Origin: Candidatus Microgenomates bacterium
GTDB taxonomy: Bacteria; Patescibacteriota; Microgenomatia; UBA8517
Direction of reading: 5' to 3'
Assembly (NCBI GenBank): GCA_016784385.1
Contig: JADHUT010000005.1
Location: forward strand, 1-46,267
Length of the DNA stretch: 46,267 nucleotides
The notes under the pieces are model-generated. The model worked only from the letters and a program-made list of their open reading frames with translations, searched no databases and had not been told where the DNA came from. Shown here piece after piece: positions 34,301-41,511 of this stretch. Made by a program: the position numbers and the translations under genes. Position 1 is the first letter of the stretch. The number at the start of each line of letters is the position of its first letter.

Positions 34301-35144
34301 TATGGGATTAAGTTTACATTTTTACTCAGCAATTTATTCTTTAAATCCCTTTCAAAAGAAATAAAATGATCACTACGAGAATTATGATCTGAAACAACAG
34401 CATCATAAGTTGGATATAAAACCATATCTGCGATTTGTGTACCTAAATAATCTTGTTTCTTGGGAACTATAAATAAATCCAGGATCTGATTTCTTATCTC
34501 ACTTGGCTTAATAGAACCAACCCTGTTCTTGTAAATCATTTTGAAAGCGTTTCTTAATTCTGAATCTTCTCTTTGTCCTCTAGCTTCAGCTACAATTATT
34601 CCCCTCGCTTGAATCCTGTTGTTGGTTATAAATTTAAAAAAATTCCCCACCATTTGTCTTAGACAAAGAAGGTACAAATTATAATCAACAACTGAACTCT
34701 TTGGAAATAAGTTAGAGCCGATTTTTTTTATTTTAACAACAACTCCTTCTTTATTAAAAATTCCATATTTTTTTATTAACTCGTGCTTGTCAACAAAAAT
34801 TACATCAAATTTATAGTTTCCTGTCCTGACAAAGGAGGATAAAGAGGATTTTAACTCAAATTCTTTTTCAAATTTCTATTTAAATCTGAATAATTATCTC
34901 TTGTGTTTAAAATATCTACATAATGAAAAATTAAATTATTCTTTTTGGGATAATATTTCTTTTTTATTCTCTCAGATCTGGATATTAGATCATACAAACC
35001 AGAAGATGGGACAATAACTCCAGAAATCCCAAAGTGAAAATGTTTTTCTTTTGTGAAAATATCTTCTTTACTAAATTTAAGCATTTCGTTTAAATTTGGT
35101 GCATATATTTCGTCTAAAAACATAAAATAAAGATTGTCTGTCAT
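34300..35144 (-). pseudogene. DUF3800 family gene split by a one-base frameshift
   Basis: Upstream part (from ATG 35144): MTDNLYFMFLDEIYAPN, then HFGISGVIVP and FHYVDILNT. Its frame stops soon after an A5 run at 34868-34864. Re-reading one A there restores a continuous frame (KEFELKSSLSSF, YKFDVIFVDKHEL, later ARGIIVAEARGQ and DYLGTQIADMVLYPTYD) to the stop at 34300, about 281 residues in all. The opening FLDE strand and the closing QIADMVLY helix are DUF3800 hallmarks, an RNase H-like family often found in mobile or defence neighbourhoods. The context TTG-AAA-AAG is a poor slippery site, so mutation or sequencing error is more likely than programmed shifting. Confidence 0.75.
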
Positions 35145-35166
35145 AAAATGATTATACAATAGAATC

Positions 35167-35195
35167 TTGACAGCAAGGCCTGCATGGCTAATAAT
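35167..35195 (+). promoter_or_regulatory. Promoter of the holin-like membrane protein gene
   Basis: Consensus TTGACA (35167-35172) and TAATAAT (35189-35195) with a 16-17-base spacer. The -10 ends 6 bases before the GTG start. Confidence 0.65.
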
Positions 35196-35201
35196 TAAGC
35201 T

Positions 35202-35603
35202 GTGAAGAGAATACTAAGACATTTCACAATAGACACAGTTTCACTGTATTTGGCTTCTTCAATTGCGTCAGGTCTTGTTTTTGAAAAAGGTATTGAAACG
35301 ATTGTCTTTGCAGGATTGGGTTTAACACTAGCCTCATTAATTGCAAAACCAATAATAAATGTGCTCATGCTTCCTATTAATTTGATTTCATTTGGACTGT
35401 TTCGTTGGGTTTCATCTGCAATTGCTTTGTACTTGGTAACTTTGGTGGTTGATGGATTTCAAATTGTTAAATTCCATTTTGGAGGGTTTAGTAGTGTTTG
35501 GTTTGATCTTCCAAATTTTACCTTTGAGGGAGTAGCAGCAATTATTTCATTTTCACTACTTCTATCTCTCATAGCCAGCTTTATATATTGGCTTGTTAAG
35601 TAA
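35202..35603 (+). CDS. Phage holin family 4-like membrane protein
   Basis: 133 residues starting at GTG, with four hydrophobic helices. The pattern RILRHFTIDTVSLYLASSIASGL, then LASLIAKPIINVLMLPINLISFGLFRWVSSAIALYLV matches the short membrane proteins of the holin 4 superfamily / YvlD-like group, whose role in free-living bacteria is unclear. It precedes secG by 26 bases. A strong promoter lies just upstream. Confidence 0.8.
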   Translation: MKRILRHFTIDTVSLYLASSIASGLVFEKGIETIVFAGLGLTLASLIAKPIINVLMLPINLISFGLFRWVSSAIALYLVTLVVDGFQIVKFHFGGFSSVWFDLPNFTFEGVAAIISFSLLLSLIASFIYWLVK

Positions 35604-35612
35604 CACTTGAGG

Positions 35613-35618
35613 TATAAT
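35613..35618 (+). promoter_or_regulatory. -10 element of secG
   Basis: TATAAT ends 11 bases before the secG ATG. No good -35 is seen at 16-18 bases. Confidence 0.5.
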
Positions 35619-35629
35619 ACTCTTTAAGT

Positions 35630-35833
35630 ATGAAAAATTTTGTAATCATAGCTCAAATTGTTTGTGCAATACTTCTAGTCATTTTTGTACTACTTCAAGT
35701 TAGAGGAACTGGATTTGGTAGAGGCTCCACAGCTTCATTTACCAGGCGTGGTGCTGAAAGGTTAATTTTTAAACTTACCTTTGTAGTTACTGCCATATTT
35801 TTAATTCTTTCAATTACAAACTTGTTTATATAA
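35630..35833 (+). CDS. secG: Protein translocase subunit SecG
   Basis: 67 residues with two membrane helices: an N-terminal one (IIAQIVCAILLVIFVLLQ) and a C-terminal one (LIFKLTFVVTAIFLILSIT), joined by the SecG loop RGTGFGRGSTASFTRRGAERL, rich in Gly, Ser and Arg. SecG assists SecYE in protein export. The next gene starts 6 bases later. Confidence 0.9.
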   Translation: MKNFVIIAQIVCAILLVIFVLLQVRGTGFGRGSTASFTRRGAERLIFKLTFVVTAIFLILSITNLFI

Positions 35834-35839
35834 AAATCT

Positions 35840-37144
35840 GTGTATTCACCTAGATACATAACCAGACTTATCCAAGCTTTCTTTAAACGCTTTAAAGCTA
35901 TTATCTTTTTTAGTATATTTGTTGGTGCAGTATTTTTTTTGATCTTAAACCTCATCCTTCCATCCATTATTGCAAAAAGTGTTGAAAAAATTGGAATTAG
36001 TGGTAAATACTCTACAGACAATCTCCCAGAAGAAATATTAACCCTTATTTCTGATGGTCTAACAACAGTAGACGAAAACGGTGCAGTAACTCCCAACCTT
36101 GCCTCATCATGGGAGAGCCTGGATGGAGGTAAAACATGGATTTTTACACTAGATACTACCAAGACTTGGCAAGATGGTAAGAATATTAGTACAGAGTCAG
36201 TTGTGTATGAGTTTACAGATGCCCAGGTAAACATAATTGATGAAAAAACTATTGAATTCAAACTTCAAACCCCTTTTTCTGCATTCCCAGTAGTAGTTTC
36301 TAAGCCTGTTTTTAAAAAAGGTCTTCTTGGAACTGGAGAGTGGAAAGTTAAAAAAGTTTCATTAATAGGGGGATATGTTAACAAGTTAACTATGCAAGAT
36401 AGCTTGGGCAACAAAAAAATATTTAGTTTTTATCCAACTGAAAGCAGGCTAAAACTTGGTTTCAAACTGGGAGAAGTTTCCACACTTCAAAACCTTTTTA
36501 ATCCAAAGCCATTTGATGAGTGGAAAACTACCGAGGTGCAAAAAAATGTATCAACCAATCACTTTGTTGGAATATTTTTTAATACCTTGGACGAACTTTT
36601 GTCTGAAAAAATAGTAAGACAAGCCCTAAACTATGCTACGGACAAAAACAATTTTGACACCACACGAGCATTGGGGCCAATTTCTCCAACATCATGGGGA
36701 TATAACCCACAAGTAAAACCCTACACACAAGACATAGAAAGAGCAAAGGAATTATTAAATTCTGACGAGGAAATAAAAATAGTTCTTTCTACAAGCTCTT
36801 CACTACTTCCACAAGCTGAAAAAATTAAGGATGATTGGCAGAAAATCGGAGTAACTGCCCAAATACAGGTTGTTAGTGGTGTTCCACAAAACTATCAAGC
36901 ATTCCTGGCTACAGTAGATATACCAAAAGATCCTGACCAGTATGTTTTGTGGCATTCTACACAGCAAACCAACATATCAAAATATCAAAATCCAAGAATA
37001 GACAAACTATTGGAAGATGGAAGAATAGAACAAGATCTTGAAACAAGAAAAAAAATATACCTAGATTTTCAAAGGTTTTTAGTTGAAGATTCTCCTGCAA
37101 TATTCCTGTATCACCCCAGTTTCTATACTGTGACAAGAAAGTGA
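35840..37144 (+). CDS. ABC-type solute-binding protein, family 5, membrane anchored
   Basis: 434 residues from a GTG start. A single N-terminal membrane helix (about 20-42) precedes a family 5 (oligopeptide/nickel-binding-like) fold: LISDGLTTVDENGAVTPNLASSWESLDGGKTWIFTL, VRQALNYATDKNNF, SPTSWGYNP, YTQDIERAKELLN, and a C-terminal ILYDFQRFLVEDSPAIFLYHPSFY-like end (here IYLDFQRFLVEDSPAIF). It is shorter than the usual 500-550 residues. No permease or ATPase genes lie nearby. The helix looks like an uncleaved anchor rather than a lipoprotein signal, because no lipobox Cys is seen. Confidence 0.85.
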   Translation: MYSPRYITRLIQAFFKRFKAIIFFSIFVGAVFFLILNLILPSIIAKSVEKIGISGKYSTDNLPEEILTLISDGLTTVDENGAVTPNLASSWESLDGGKTWIFTLDTTKTWQDGKNISTESVVYEFTDAQVNIIDEKTIEFKLQTPFSAFPVVVSKPVFKKGLLGTGEWKVKKVSLIGGYVNKLTMQDSLGNKKIFSFYPTESRLKLGFKLGEVSTLQNLFNPKPFDEWKTTEVQKNVSTNHFVGIFFNTLDELLSEKIVRQALNYATDKNNFDTTRALGPISPTSWGYNPQVKPYTQDIERAKELLNSDEEIKIVLSTSSSLLPQAEKIKDDWQKIGVTAQIQVVSGVPQNYQAFLATVDIPKDPDQYVLWHSTQQTNISKYQNPRIDKLLEDGRIEQDLETRKKIYLDFQRFLVEDSPAIFLYHPSFYTVTRK

Positions 37145-37181
37145 TTGATATCTTGCAGGCAAATGACTTTAAGTTGAGAAT

Positions 37182-37712
37182 ATGAATTACTACACTCTAA
37201 AAATAGGAAATATTACTAGAAAATTACCAATTGTTTTTTTACGAAATAATTTAAGGATAGCTTCAGTAAATTTATTGGGTGACACTGAACTTGTAGAAAT
37301 AATTGCTAAAAAACTACTAAATAAACTTAAACAAATAGACTTTGACTACTTTGTTGGGCCAGAAGTAAAAGTAGTTCCTCTGCTGCATGAACTATCAAGA
37401 CTTTCTAAAAATAATAGATACGTTGTCTGCAGGAAAAATATACATGGATACATGGTTTCACCCATTAAGACAAATTTAAAAAGCCCTCTTGTTATTAATG
37501 GCTCAGATGCCGAACTCTTAAAAGGAAAAAGGGTAGTAATTGTTGATGACGTAGTGACAACGGGGTCAACTTTCTACTCAGTAGAGAAACTTATGGAACT
37601 AGTAAACACTAAAGTTGTTGCAAAAATAGCAGTTTTTAAACAAGGAGATAATTTACATCCTAGCAATAAAAATACTATATTTATCTCTTCTTTACCAACT
37701 TTTACTTCTTGA
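37182..37712 (+). CDS. Phosphoribosyltransferase (apt-like)
   Basis: 176 residues of the type I phosphoribosyltransferase fold. The PRPP-binding loop reads RVVIVDDVVTTGSTFYSVEKLME (about 121-143), preceded by DYFVGPEVKVVPLLHELSRL, which resembles adenine phosphoribosyltransferases and related regulators. The substrate base cannot be fixed from sequence. An intrinsic terminator lies about 45 bases after the stop. Confidence 0.82.
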   Translation: MNYYTLKIGNITRKLPIVFLRNNLRIASVNLLGDTELVEIIAKKLLNKLKQIDFDYFVGPEVKVVPLLHELSRLSKNNRYVVCRKNIHGYMVSPIKTNLKSPLVINGSDAELLKGKRVVIVDDVVTTGSTFYSVEKLMELVNTKVVAKIAVFKQGDNLHPSNKNTIFISSLPTFTS

Positions 37713-37756
37713 CGAGTTATAAGTTAATCTAGTAAATTGTAAATACATCTAAAAGA

Positions 37757-37784
37757 GCTTGTGGATGCCGCGAGCAAATTTTTT
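37757..37784 (+). terminator. Intrinsic terminator after the phosphoribosyltransferase gene
   Basis: GCTTGTGG (37757-37764), loop ATG, CCGCGAGC (37768-37775): 8 pairs including two G-U, followed by AAATTTTTT. Confidence 0.75.
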
Positions 37785-37834
37785 AATAAAATGGCAGAAT
37801 ATATATTATATTTTAAATGTAAGTTTACTTATTG

Positions 37835-37859
37835 ACTCGAGATCTCTCGAGTTTTTTTT
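37835..37859 (+). terminator. Second intrinsic terminator, upstream of two small genes
   Basis: ACTCGAG (37835-37841), loop ATCT, CTCGAGT (37846-37852), then a run of T to 37859. It lies 59 bases after the first terminator and directly before a short leader ORF, so it could act as an attenuator for the downstream genes. Confidence 0.85.
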
Positions 37860-37895
37860 ATGCAAAAAATAACTAGAAACGAGGTGGTTAATTGA
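37860..37895 (+). CDS. Possible 11-codon leader peptide
   Basis: ATG at 37860, right after the T-tract of the terminator, encodes MQKITRNEVVN and stops with TGA overlapping the ATG of the next gene (TGATG). It contains within it the GAGGTGG ribosome-binding site for that gene. Short and unproven. Confidence 0.3.
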   Translation: MQKITRNEVVN

Positions 37896-38104
37896 TGAAA
37901 CAAGAAAAAAATGATTGTTATAACCCAGGAGATTTATCACTTCCAAAGGATTACATAATAATACCAAGAGAAAAAGTATTGATTATACAGAGCAATCAAG
38001 CAATGCTCACAAACCCTAGAGGCTTTGACAGGATAGAAAGCTTGGATTTAGAAACATATTCTAGAGAAGATGAAAAACAAGCTATCGCAGAAACAACAAT
38101 CTAA
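37895..38104 (+). CDS. Hypothetical protein (69 aa)
   Basis: 69 residues from the ATG at 37895 (a TTG directly precedes it). GAGGTGG (37881-37887) is an unusually clear Shine-Dalgarno sequence for this window, 7 bases upstream. The product is soluble and acidic (GDLSLPKDYIIIPREKVLII, then ESLDLETYSREDEKQAI) with one Cys. No family is recognised. A 66-residue orphan follows 12 bases later. Confidence 0.6.
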   Translation: MKQEKNDCYNPGDLSLPKDYIIIPREKVLIIQSNQAMLTNPRGFDRIESLDLETYSREDEKQAIAETTI

Positions 38105-38116
38105 ATCAAATATATA

Positions 38117-38317
38117 ATGACAGAAACACCACATTTTCAAATAGGACACATGTGCGCAGGATGTGCAGTATCTAACAGACTACATACAGGTTGTGTAGCA
38201 AATGGAAATGTTGTTGTCATGAAAAATAATCAAAGCAAAGATTTTGACAATAACCCTTTGGTAGAACAACTTCCTAGAGAATTTCAAAAGAAGATTATTT
38301 CTACTACATCCTCTTGA
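38117..38317 (+). CDS. Hypothetical Cys-containing protein (66 aa)
   Basis: 66 residues with a cysteine/histidine stretch HMCAGCAVSNRLHTGC (about 11-26) that could bind a metal ion, followed by a polar region. Not recognised. It forms a pair with the 69-residue gene and ends 18 bases before the tRNA-His 3' end. Confidence 0.5.
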   Translation: MTETPHFQIGHMCAGCAVSNRLHTGCVANGNVVVMKNNQSKDFDNNPLVEQLPREFQKKIISTTSS

Positions 38318-38335
38318 AATATATAAATATTTTTG

Positions 38336-38409
38336 GGTGGCTGAGGAGAATTGAACTCCCGACCTTTCCCTCCACAGGGGAACGCTCTGCCAACTGAGCT
38401 ACAACCACC
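38336..38409 (-). tRNA. tRNA-His(GTG)
   Basis: 74 nt including G-1 (38409) opposite C73 (38336), the tRNA-His identity pair. Acceptor GTGGTTG/CAGCCAC, anticodon loop CTGTGGA, T-stem GGGAG/CTCCT. CCA is not encoded. Last of four tRNAs on this strand. Confidence 0.95.
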
Positions 38410-38426
38410 AAACAATTACTGTTGTG

Positions 38427-38497
38427 AGCAGGTAGAGGGAATCGAACCCTCATTTACTGCTTGGAAAGCAGTAGTTCTGCCATTAAACTATACCTGC
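38427..38497 (-). tRNA. tRNA-Gly(TCC)
   Basis: 71 nt; acceptor GCAGGTA/TACCTGC, anticodon stem ACTGC/GCAGT around TTTCCAA, discriminator T, no encoded CCA. Confidence 0.95.
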
Positions 38498-38528
38498 ATT
38501 CAAAGTAAAGCCAAGCTCTACTTTTCTG

Positions 38529-38602
38529 TCGGGGTGCCCGGGCTCGAACCGGGGACCTCACCGTCCCAAACGGCGCACTCTACCAAACTGAGCTACACCC
38601 CG
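38529..38602 (-). tRNA. tRNA-Pro(TGG)
   Basis: 74 nt; acceptor CGGGGTG/CACCCCG, anticodon loop TTTGGGA, discriminator A, no encoded CCA. Confidence 0.95.
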
Positions 38603-38633
38603 TAAATATCAAAGATTATTATAACATTACTTG

Positions 38634-38717
38634 TGTCGGAGAGAGGATTCGAACCTCCACGCCATATAATGACAAAGGCTCTTAAGGCCTTCGCGTCTAC
38701 CATTCCGCCACTCCGAC
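38634..38717 (-). tRNA. tRNA-Leu(TAA)
   Basis: 84 nt with the long variable arm of class II tRNAs; acceptor GTCGGAG/CTCCGAC, anticodon stem AAGGC/GCCTT around CTTAAGA. It has no intron, although tRNA-Leu(TAA) is the classic group I intron host in cyanobacteria. Confidence 0.95.
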
Positions 38718-38726
38718 ATATATTAC

Positions 38727-38732
38727 TATTAT
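38727..38732 (-). promoter_or_regulatory. -10 element of the Leu-Pro-Gly-His tRNA operon
   Basis: Minus-strand TATAAT ends 9 bases before the tRNA-Leu 5' end. Confidence 0.45.
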
Positions 38733-38748
38733 ATCAAAATTGAGTAAA

Positions 38749-40365
38749 TTATGTTGTTTTTACTGACTTCAGAAATTCCACAAAAATTGGGTGGGGGGTT
38801 GTGGGCCTACTTTTATATTCAGGGTGAAACTGTACCCCAACAAAGAATTTTTTTCCTGGAAGTTCAATTACTTCTACCAGTTTTCCATTTGGAGACATTC
38901 CACTAAACACCATTCCATTTTTTTCAAATTGTTTTTTGAATTTATTATTAAATTCATATCTATGTCTGTGTCTTTCTGATATAACTTTAGAATTATAAAT
39001 TTTGTATAGTTTTGAATTCTTTTTTATTTTGCAAGGGTATGCACCAAGTCTAATTGTCCCTCCATATTTTTTGTCTTTTATTAATTTTACTTGATCTGCC
39101 ATTGTATGAATCACTGGATACTTTGTTTTTGGATTTACTTCCATAGAGTTTGCACTTTTTAGACCTAACACATTTCTGCCATATTCAATGACAGCCATTT
39201 GCATACCAAAACAAAGCCCTAAAAACGGTAAATCGTTTTCACGAGCGTACTTAATCGCTTTTATTTTCCCCTCCACACCACGTTTTCCCCAACCTTGTGG
39301 AATTATTATTCCATTTAACTCTTTCATTGTTTTTTTGAAATTCTTTGTTTTTTCTAAAGCTTCTGAATCTATCCATATGATTTCGGAGTCAATTCCAAGT
39401 TTCCAACCAGCGTGCTTGATAGCTTCTACTACACACACATAACTGTCAGAAAGTACGTAATCTCCAGTCTTTTGATACTTACCAATTACTCCAATCTTGG
39501 TTTTTTTGGAAGTACTATTAATTTTTTTAACTAAAGCATTCCACTCGCCAAGGTCTTGTTTTTGTTTTTTCAGCCCCAACTTTTTTAAAATATTTACATC
39601 AAAATTTTGTTTTTTCAAAACCAAGGGAACTTCATATATACTTTCTACATCAGGGGCTGCAATAATATCCTCCATTTTAACTCCAGACGCTAGTGCAATT
39701 TTTTCTTTTCTTTTTTCATCAATCCAAATTTCGGACCTTGCAACTATAAAGTCAGGGGAAAGGCCCAGTGAATTAAGTTGGCTTACAGATTGCTGGAGTG
39801 GTTTACTTTTAAGCTCTCCAATAGAAGGAGGTGCTGGCAAATAACCTACATGAACTAATATTGTATCGTCTGGGCTTTCCAGTTTTAATCTCCTTACGCT
39901 TTCAAAAAAAAGTAGTCCTTCATATTCACCGACAGTTCCACCAAGCTCAACAATTACTACGTCGGACTTACTAGACAATCCTGCCTGTTTCCATTTATTA
40001 ATAATTTCAGGAGGGATATGGTGGTATGGTTCAACACATTTGCCTCCATAATCCAAAGCCCTTTCTTTATCCAGCACAAGCCTGTAAAGCTGACCATTTG
40101 TTGTATAGTTGGAGCGGGTTAAATCAATATCTAAAAATCGTTCGTAATGACCCAAATCTTGATCTGTTTCTAATCCATCATCAGTAACAAATACTTCACC
40201 ATGCTCAATTGGGTTCATTGTTCCTGCATCTTCATTAAGATACATGTCACACTTCATTGCAGTTACCTTAATTCCGCGAGATTTAAGAAGAAGACCTATT
40301 GAGGCAGCTGTTATGCCTTTACCAAGGCCTGACAGTACTCCACCTGAAACTATTATGAATTTCAA
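38749..40365 (-). CDS. pyrG: CTP synthase
   Basis: 538 residues, full length. The start is TTG giving KFIIVSGGVLSGLGKGITAAS, the ATP-binding beginning of the synthetase domain; no ATG is in frame upstream before a stop. MKCDMYLNEDAGTMNPIEHGEVFVTDDG and the GATase domain FLGLCFGMQMAVIEYGRNV (nucleophile Cys) with VQFHPEYKSRPTTP near the end are present. It aminates UTP to CTP with glutamine. TATAAA lies within about 10 bases of the TTG on the minus strand. The four-tRNA operon lies downstream. Confidence 0.96.
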   Translation of the reverse strand: MKFIIVSGGVLSGLGKGITAASIGLLLKSRGIKVTAMKCDMYLNEDAGTMNPIEHGEVFVTDDGLETDQDLGHYERFLDIDLTRSNYTTNGQLYRLVLDKERALDYGGKCVEPYHHIPPEIINKWKQAGLSSKSDVVIVELGGTVGEYEGLLFFESVRRLKLESPDDTILVHVGYLPAPPSIGELKSKPLQQSVSQLNSLGLSPDFIVARSEIWIDEKRKEKIALASGVKMEDIIAAPDVESIYEVPLVLKKQNFDVNILKKLGLKKQKQDLGEWNALVKKINSTSKKTKIGVIGKYQKTGDYVLSDSYVCVVEAIKHAGWKLGIDSEIIWIDSEALEKTKNFKKTMKELNGIIIPQGWGKRGVEGKIKAIKYARENDLPFLGLCFGMQMAVIEYGRNVLGLKSANSMEVNPKTKYPVIHTMADQVKLIKDKKYGGTIRLGAYPCKIKKNSKLYKIYNSKVISERHRHRYEFNNKFKKQFEKNGMVFSGMSPNGKLVEVIELPGKKFFVGVQFHPEYKSRPTTPHPIFVEFLKSVKTT

Positions 40366-40414
40366 TATGAAGATATTTATACCATGAAACTGATAAAAAT
40401 GTAAGGAAGTTTTG

Positions 40415-40486
40415 TGCGCCTAGAGAGAGTCGAACTCCCATTTTCCGTTCCGAAGACGGACGCTCTATCCATTGAGCTATAGGCGC
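40415..40486 (-). tRNA. tRNA-Arg(TCG)
   Basis: 72 nt; acceptor GCGCCTA/TAGGCGC, anticodon stem TCCGT/ACGGA around CTTCGGA, discriminator A, no encoded CCA. Located just upstream of pyrG on the same strand. Confidence 0.95.
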
Positions 40487-40592
40487 ATGCGTACTCTTAA
40501 TATCCTTCCAAATTATACCTTAATACACAAATAATTACCTACACCAGGGGTGTTATTATAAAACTAAAGAGGTCTATATATAAACAAATGGG

Positions 40593-40910
40593 TTAATTTT
40601 CTTCCAAAAGTATGGTTTCTAGATTTGCTGCACGTTCCTGGTATTCTGAAATCTTTTGTAATTTATGTGCATGTTTATCTACTTTTGCTTTCAAATCTTC
40701 TTTACATCCTCTTGGTATGAGGTTTGCCCAGCATCTATTCCTGCCCCCATATCCATCACAATCGACTGTTGTTGTTACTAAATTACCATCAATATCATAG
40801 GAATTAGCTATAGATGCCCCATTTCCTCTACAGGTACCTATTTTTATAACTTGTTTTTCAACACCATCAGGTAAATCGTTGGTTATAATAATTGTTACTG
40901 GAATTTCCAT
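40593..40910 (-). CDS. Hypothetical Cys-containing protein (105 aa)
   Basis: 105 residues, not recognised. A beta-rich N-terminal half (PVTIIITNDLPDGVEKQVIKIGTCRG) is followed by a Cys-bearing region (DCDGYGGRNRCWANLIPRGC) and a C-terminal coiled helix (KAKVDKHAHKLQKISEYQERAANLE). Four cysteines in a globular segment may bind metal or form disulfides. It follows the 152-residue gene by 37 bases on the same strand. Confidence 0.6.
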   Translation of the reverse strand: MEIPVTIIITNDLPDGVEKQVIKIGTCRGNGASIANSYDIDGNLVTTTVDCDGYGGRNRCWANLIPRGCKEDLKAKVDKHAHKLQKISEYQERAANLETILLEEN

Positions 40911-40947
40911 ATTTATATTTTTATCATCTCAAAAGTCAACTTCAACT

Positions 40948-41406
40948 TCACATTTTATTAACATCTAAAACTCCTTTTATTGCAAGGTTCTCATAACCTA
41001 TGATCGCTTTTTCAGGAAGTTCTCCTGCTTCCCGAACTCTATTTATTATCTCAACTACTTCTCCAGAATAAGTTTTTACACCTTCTGCAAAGATATTTAC
41101 ATGTGATACATATGAAATACTAAACTTACCTTCTCTTGCTCCTTTTCTTGTTCCCTTAACACGAAAAAGTTTTCCTTCACTATCTACTTTAATCACTGTT
41201 GCAACTTTGCACCACTCACCAGCTACTTTCATTTTTTTATCTATAAGTTCTATTGGGCACGTATCACGATCTGTACAAGCTACACACATTGAAGCAATCT
41301 GATCTTCAAACGTATTCTCAAGTTCGACAGGTTTGTCTTTAAAGCCGTTTTCCTGTGCAAAATTTTCTAAAAAGTTTTTCTTTGCTAGATTATTTCTTTC
41401 TTTCAT
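40948..41406 (-). CDS. Hypothetical protein with CxxC cluster (152 aa)
   Basis: 152 residues, not recognised. An N-terminal helix is followed by MCVACTDRDTCPIEL and GEWCKVATVI, four Cys that could form a small zinc site, then a beta-rich region (KVDSEGKLFRVKGTRKGAREGKFSISYV). Its promoter is the best in the window. Divergent from the DRG-type GTPase gene. Confidence 0.62.
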   Translation of the reverse strand: MKERNNLAKKNFLENFAQENGFKDKPVELENTFEDQIASMCVACTDRDTCPIELIDKKMKVAGEWCKVATVIKVDSEGKLFRVKGTRKGAREGKFSISYVSHVNIFAEGVKTYSGEVVEIINRVREAGELPEKAIIGYENLAIKGVLDVNKM

Positions 41407-41417
41407 ATCAATGCAGT

Positions 41418-41446
41418 AGTATATTATAAGATAGTTTTATTGTCAA
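41418..41446 (-). promoter_or_regulatory. Promoter of the 152-aa gene
   Basis: Minus-strand TTGACA (41446-41441), exact 17-base spacer, TATACT (41423-41418). The -10 ends 11 bases before the ATG. Confidence 0.72.
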
Positions 41447-41471
41447 TAATTACACACTCTCAAAACACACT

Positions 41472-41501
41472 TTGGGTGAGTGGAATTAATCCTGTTATAA
41501 T
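41472..41501 (+). promoter_or_regulatory. Promoter of the DRG-type GTPase gene
   Basis: TTGGGT (41472-41477), 18-base spacer, TATAAT (41496-41501), ending 10 bases before the ATG at 41512. This also supports 41512 over the earlier in-frame ATG at 41440. Confidence 0.55.
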
Positions 41502-41511
41502 ACACTCTATT

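Noticed and set aside
34222-34369. TTGACA/TATAAT and a 41-codon ORF after uvrC
   Set aside because: The boxes are only 8-9 bases apart, and the ORF runs through a strong terminator and is antisense to the DUF3800 gene.
38351-38605. Plus-strand ORF over tRNA-His, tRNA-Gly and tRNA-Pro
   Set aside because: Antisense of three tRNAs; the GLEPGTS-like pattern is a known artefact of tRNA T-loops.
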